Below, in pieces: positions 38,533 through 39,869 of a DNA stretch of 39,869 nt. The stretch spans positions 1-39,869 of the forward strand of contig CAYLOD010000006.1 of assembly GCA_964385235.1 (NCBI GenBank). Reading direction: 5' to 3'. Below the pieces are notes generated by a model. That model made no database searches and had not been told where the DNA came from. It was given only the letters and a program-made list of their open reading frames with translations. Position 1 is the first letter of the stretch. Each line of letters opens with the position of its first letter. Source of the stretch: Pseudoruminococcus sp964385235. Its GTDB lineage: Bacteria > Bacillota > Clostridia > Oscillospirales > Acutalibacteraceae. Position numbers and translations under genes: made by a program.

Positions 38533-39869
38533 ATGAGTACAATTAACTTAAACACACCATCCGTTTCCGTGCGTGAGATTCGCCTCGGCACGATAACCGC
38601 TTTCCGGGGAAACGCGGAAGAACTTGTAAATTGCTCGCACTGCGGAAAACTGAAGGACAAAAAAAGATCGTTCAGCCAATGCCTTGGATGCTCAACAGCA
38701 AATGCGGCGTGCACGACAATTTTAATTCAGGACGCGGCAACGATAAGCCACGGTCCCGTGGGCTGTTCTACCTGTCTGCATGAATTTGCGTTTACATATC
38801 GCGTCAACGCGCCGCTGCGCGGCGTGGAGAAACCGACGCAGCGCAAAATCTATTCCACAAACCTGACCGAAAAGGATACTATTTACGGGGGAATCGTAAA
38901 GTTGGAAAATACAATACGGGAGGTTTATAAAAGAGCGAACCCCAAAGTAATCTTTGTACTTACCACTTGCGCGTCAGGCATTATCGGCGACGATGTTGAG
39001 AGCGTGACGAACGCGCTTGAGGAAGAGCTTGGTATCCCGATTGTCGCGATTTTCTGCGAGGGTTTCCGCTCCAAAATGTGGACATCGGGCTTCGACGCGG
39101 GTTATCACGGGATCGCGAGAAAATTGATCAAACCCGCCGAAAAAAAGACAAAAACCATCAACGTCATCAATTTCTGGGGCAGTGACGTATTCAATCAATG
39201 GTTCCGGCGCTTTGGCTATACCGCCAACTATATTACCCCGTATTCCACTTTGGAAACACTCCAACATTCATCGGAAGCTGCCTGCACGGTTCAGGCGTGC
39301 GCTACGCTCGGCTCTTATCTGGCGACGGCGCTTGAACAGGAGTTCGGCGTGCCCGAATTAAAAAATTCACCGCCCTACGGGATTGCTCAGACTGACCGCT
39401 GGTTCAGAGAACTGGGGCAAATAATCGGCAAGGAAAAAGAGGCAGAGGAATTTCTGTCTGAGGAGAAAGACAAGTATATGCCCAAAATCGAAGAATTGCG
39501 CAAAAAACTCTCGGGCAAAACAGCCTATGTAACAGCCGGCGCCTCGCACGGACATTCCCTGCTCGCCATGCTGCAGGAACTTGGCATGAAACCTGTCGGC
39601 GCGGCGATTTTCCATCATGATCCGCAATATGACTGTGCAGATGACAACGCCGATACGTTAAAGCATACCGTGGAGGACTACGGCGACATTCCCAATTACT
39701 CGGTCTGCAACAAGCAGGAGTTTGAACTGGTCAATGTTTTGCATCGTCTGCGCCCGGATATTCTTCTTGCGAGGCACGGCGGCATGACGCTTTGGGGAGC
39801 GAAATTCGGTATTCCGTCACTGCTTATCGGTGATGAGCATTTCGGCATGGGATATGAGGGACTGGTGAA
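38533..39869 (+). CDS. Nitrogenase-like component 1 alpha subunit (NifD/MarD-like), 3' end outside window
   Basis: The frame runs 445 codons to the window edge. ATG 38533 follows AAAAAGGAG. NifD-like landmarks are SHGPVGC with Cys 78, TTCASGIIGDD with Cys 146 and IPIVAIFCEGFRS. With Cys 50 or 53 these give three P-cluster-type Cys. VQACATLGSYLATALEQEFG places Cys 256 exactly 16 residues before the conserved Gly, as the cofactor-binding Cys of NifD does. GDEHFGMGYEG offers His 436 at the place of NifD's cofactor His. Chlorophyll and F430 enzymes lack this pair. In a cysteine/methionine locus behind metNIQ, a methylthio-alkane-reductase-like role is the best inference; a true nitrogenase is less likely. 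NifH- and NifK-like partners are not in the window. Confidence 0.88.
   Translation, partial: MSTINLNTPSVSVREIRLGTITAFRGNAEELVNCSHCGKLKDKKRSFSQCLGCSTANAACTTILIQDAATISHGPVGCSTCLHEFAFTYRVNAPLRGVEKPTQRKIYSTNLTEKDTIYGGIVKLENTIREVYKRANPKVIFVLTTCASGIIGDDVESVTNALEEELGIPIVAIFCEGFRSKMWTSGFDAGYHGIARKLIKPAEKKTKTINVINFWGSDVFNQWFRRFGYTANYITPYSTLETLQHSSEAACTVQACATLGSYLATALEQEFGVPELKNSPPYGIAQTDRWFRELGQIIGKEKEAEEFLSEEKDKYMPKIEELRKKLSGKTAYVTAGASHGHSLLAMLQELGMKPVGAAIFHHDPQYDCADDNADTLKHTVEDYGDIPNYSVCNKQEFELVNVLHRLRPDILLARHGGMTLWGAKFGIPSLLIGDEHFGMGYEGLV

Noticed and set aside
38533..39869. Chlorophyll-biosynthesis (BchN/BchY) or F430-biosynthesis (CfbD) type nitrogenase homologue
   Set aside because: Those lack the cofactor-binding Cys/His pair. 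Here Cys 256 keeps the NifD spacing and His 436 is present, and there is no pigment or methanogen context.

Overview
The window reads as a chromosomal scaffold from an anaerobic Gram-positive bacterium of the Clostridia, probably near the Ruminococcaceae/Oscillospiraceae. The grounds are strong AGGAGG ribosome sites, TTG/GTG starts, heavy use of the ATA codon in the first 27 kb, a SpoVB-type flippase, an FtsEX/M23-hydrolase trio, BspA-like repeats, and an MBOAT-DHHW-DUF4358-SGNH cluster. A run of 10 N at 9679-9688 shows that it is a scaffold. I see no rRNA, tRNA or CRISPR.

Layout. 0-1.4 kb: the tail of a repeat-rich cell-wall protein and a decayed large serine recombinase. 1.5-6.0 kb: a PucR-type regulator, then ftsE-ftsX-M23 peptidase (septal wall hydrolysis). 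6.0-7.4 kb: dispersed repeats (family B) and an unknown gene that ends inside them. 7.5-12.4 kb, minus strand: a heterodimeric ABC exporter pair plus a MATE pump. 12.7-16.3 kb, plus strand: dinB with LexA-like boxes, folC, map. 16.4-23.0 kb, minus strand: a TPR-like membrane protein, queA, and a four-gene extracytoplasmic O-acylation module broken up by repeats of families A and B. 23.2-27.0 kb: a BspA-like leucine-rich-repeat protein, a three-LysM protein, and a SpoVB/MurJ-like flippase.

At about 27.0-27.6 kb the character changes. There is a solo repeat leader, an unidentified open frame and an aldo/keto reductase fragment, and from here rightwards ATA becomes rare among isoleucine codons. 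The rest is a sulfur locus. Rhodanese, ThiF/MoeB-like E1, nitroreductase and HD-protein genes run leftwards. cysK, mccB, mccA, a CymR/Rrf2-like regulator (minus strand), a LysR regulator, metN-metI-metQ and a nitrogenase-like component 1 alpha-subunit gene (cut by the window end) lie to the right. The suggested logic is to import methionine or a related sulfur compound, move sulfur to cysteine by reverse transsulfuration, and possibly release sulfur from a C-S compound with a nitrogenase-like reductase.

The two most striking items are these. First, the nitrogenase-like subunit keeps the Cys/His cofactor ligands of true nitrogenases but sits in a cysteine/methionine locus. Second, the cysK-mccB gap holds a 48-residue reading frame with four consecutive Cys codons, followed by mutually exclusive 1:2, 2:3 and 3:4 hairpins ending in a terminator. 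That is the layout of a cysteine-sensing ribosome-mediated attenuator.
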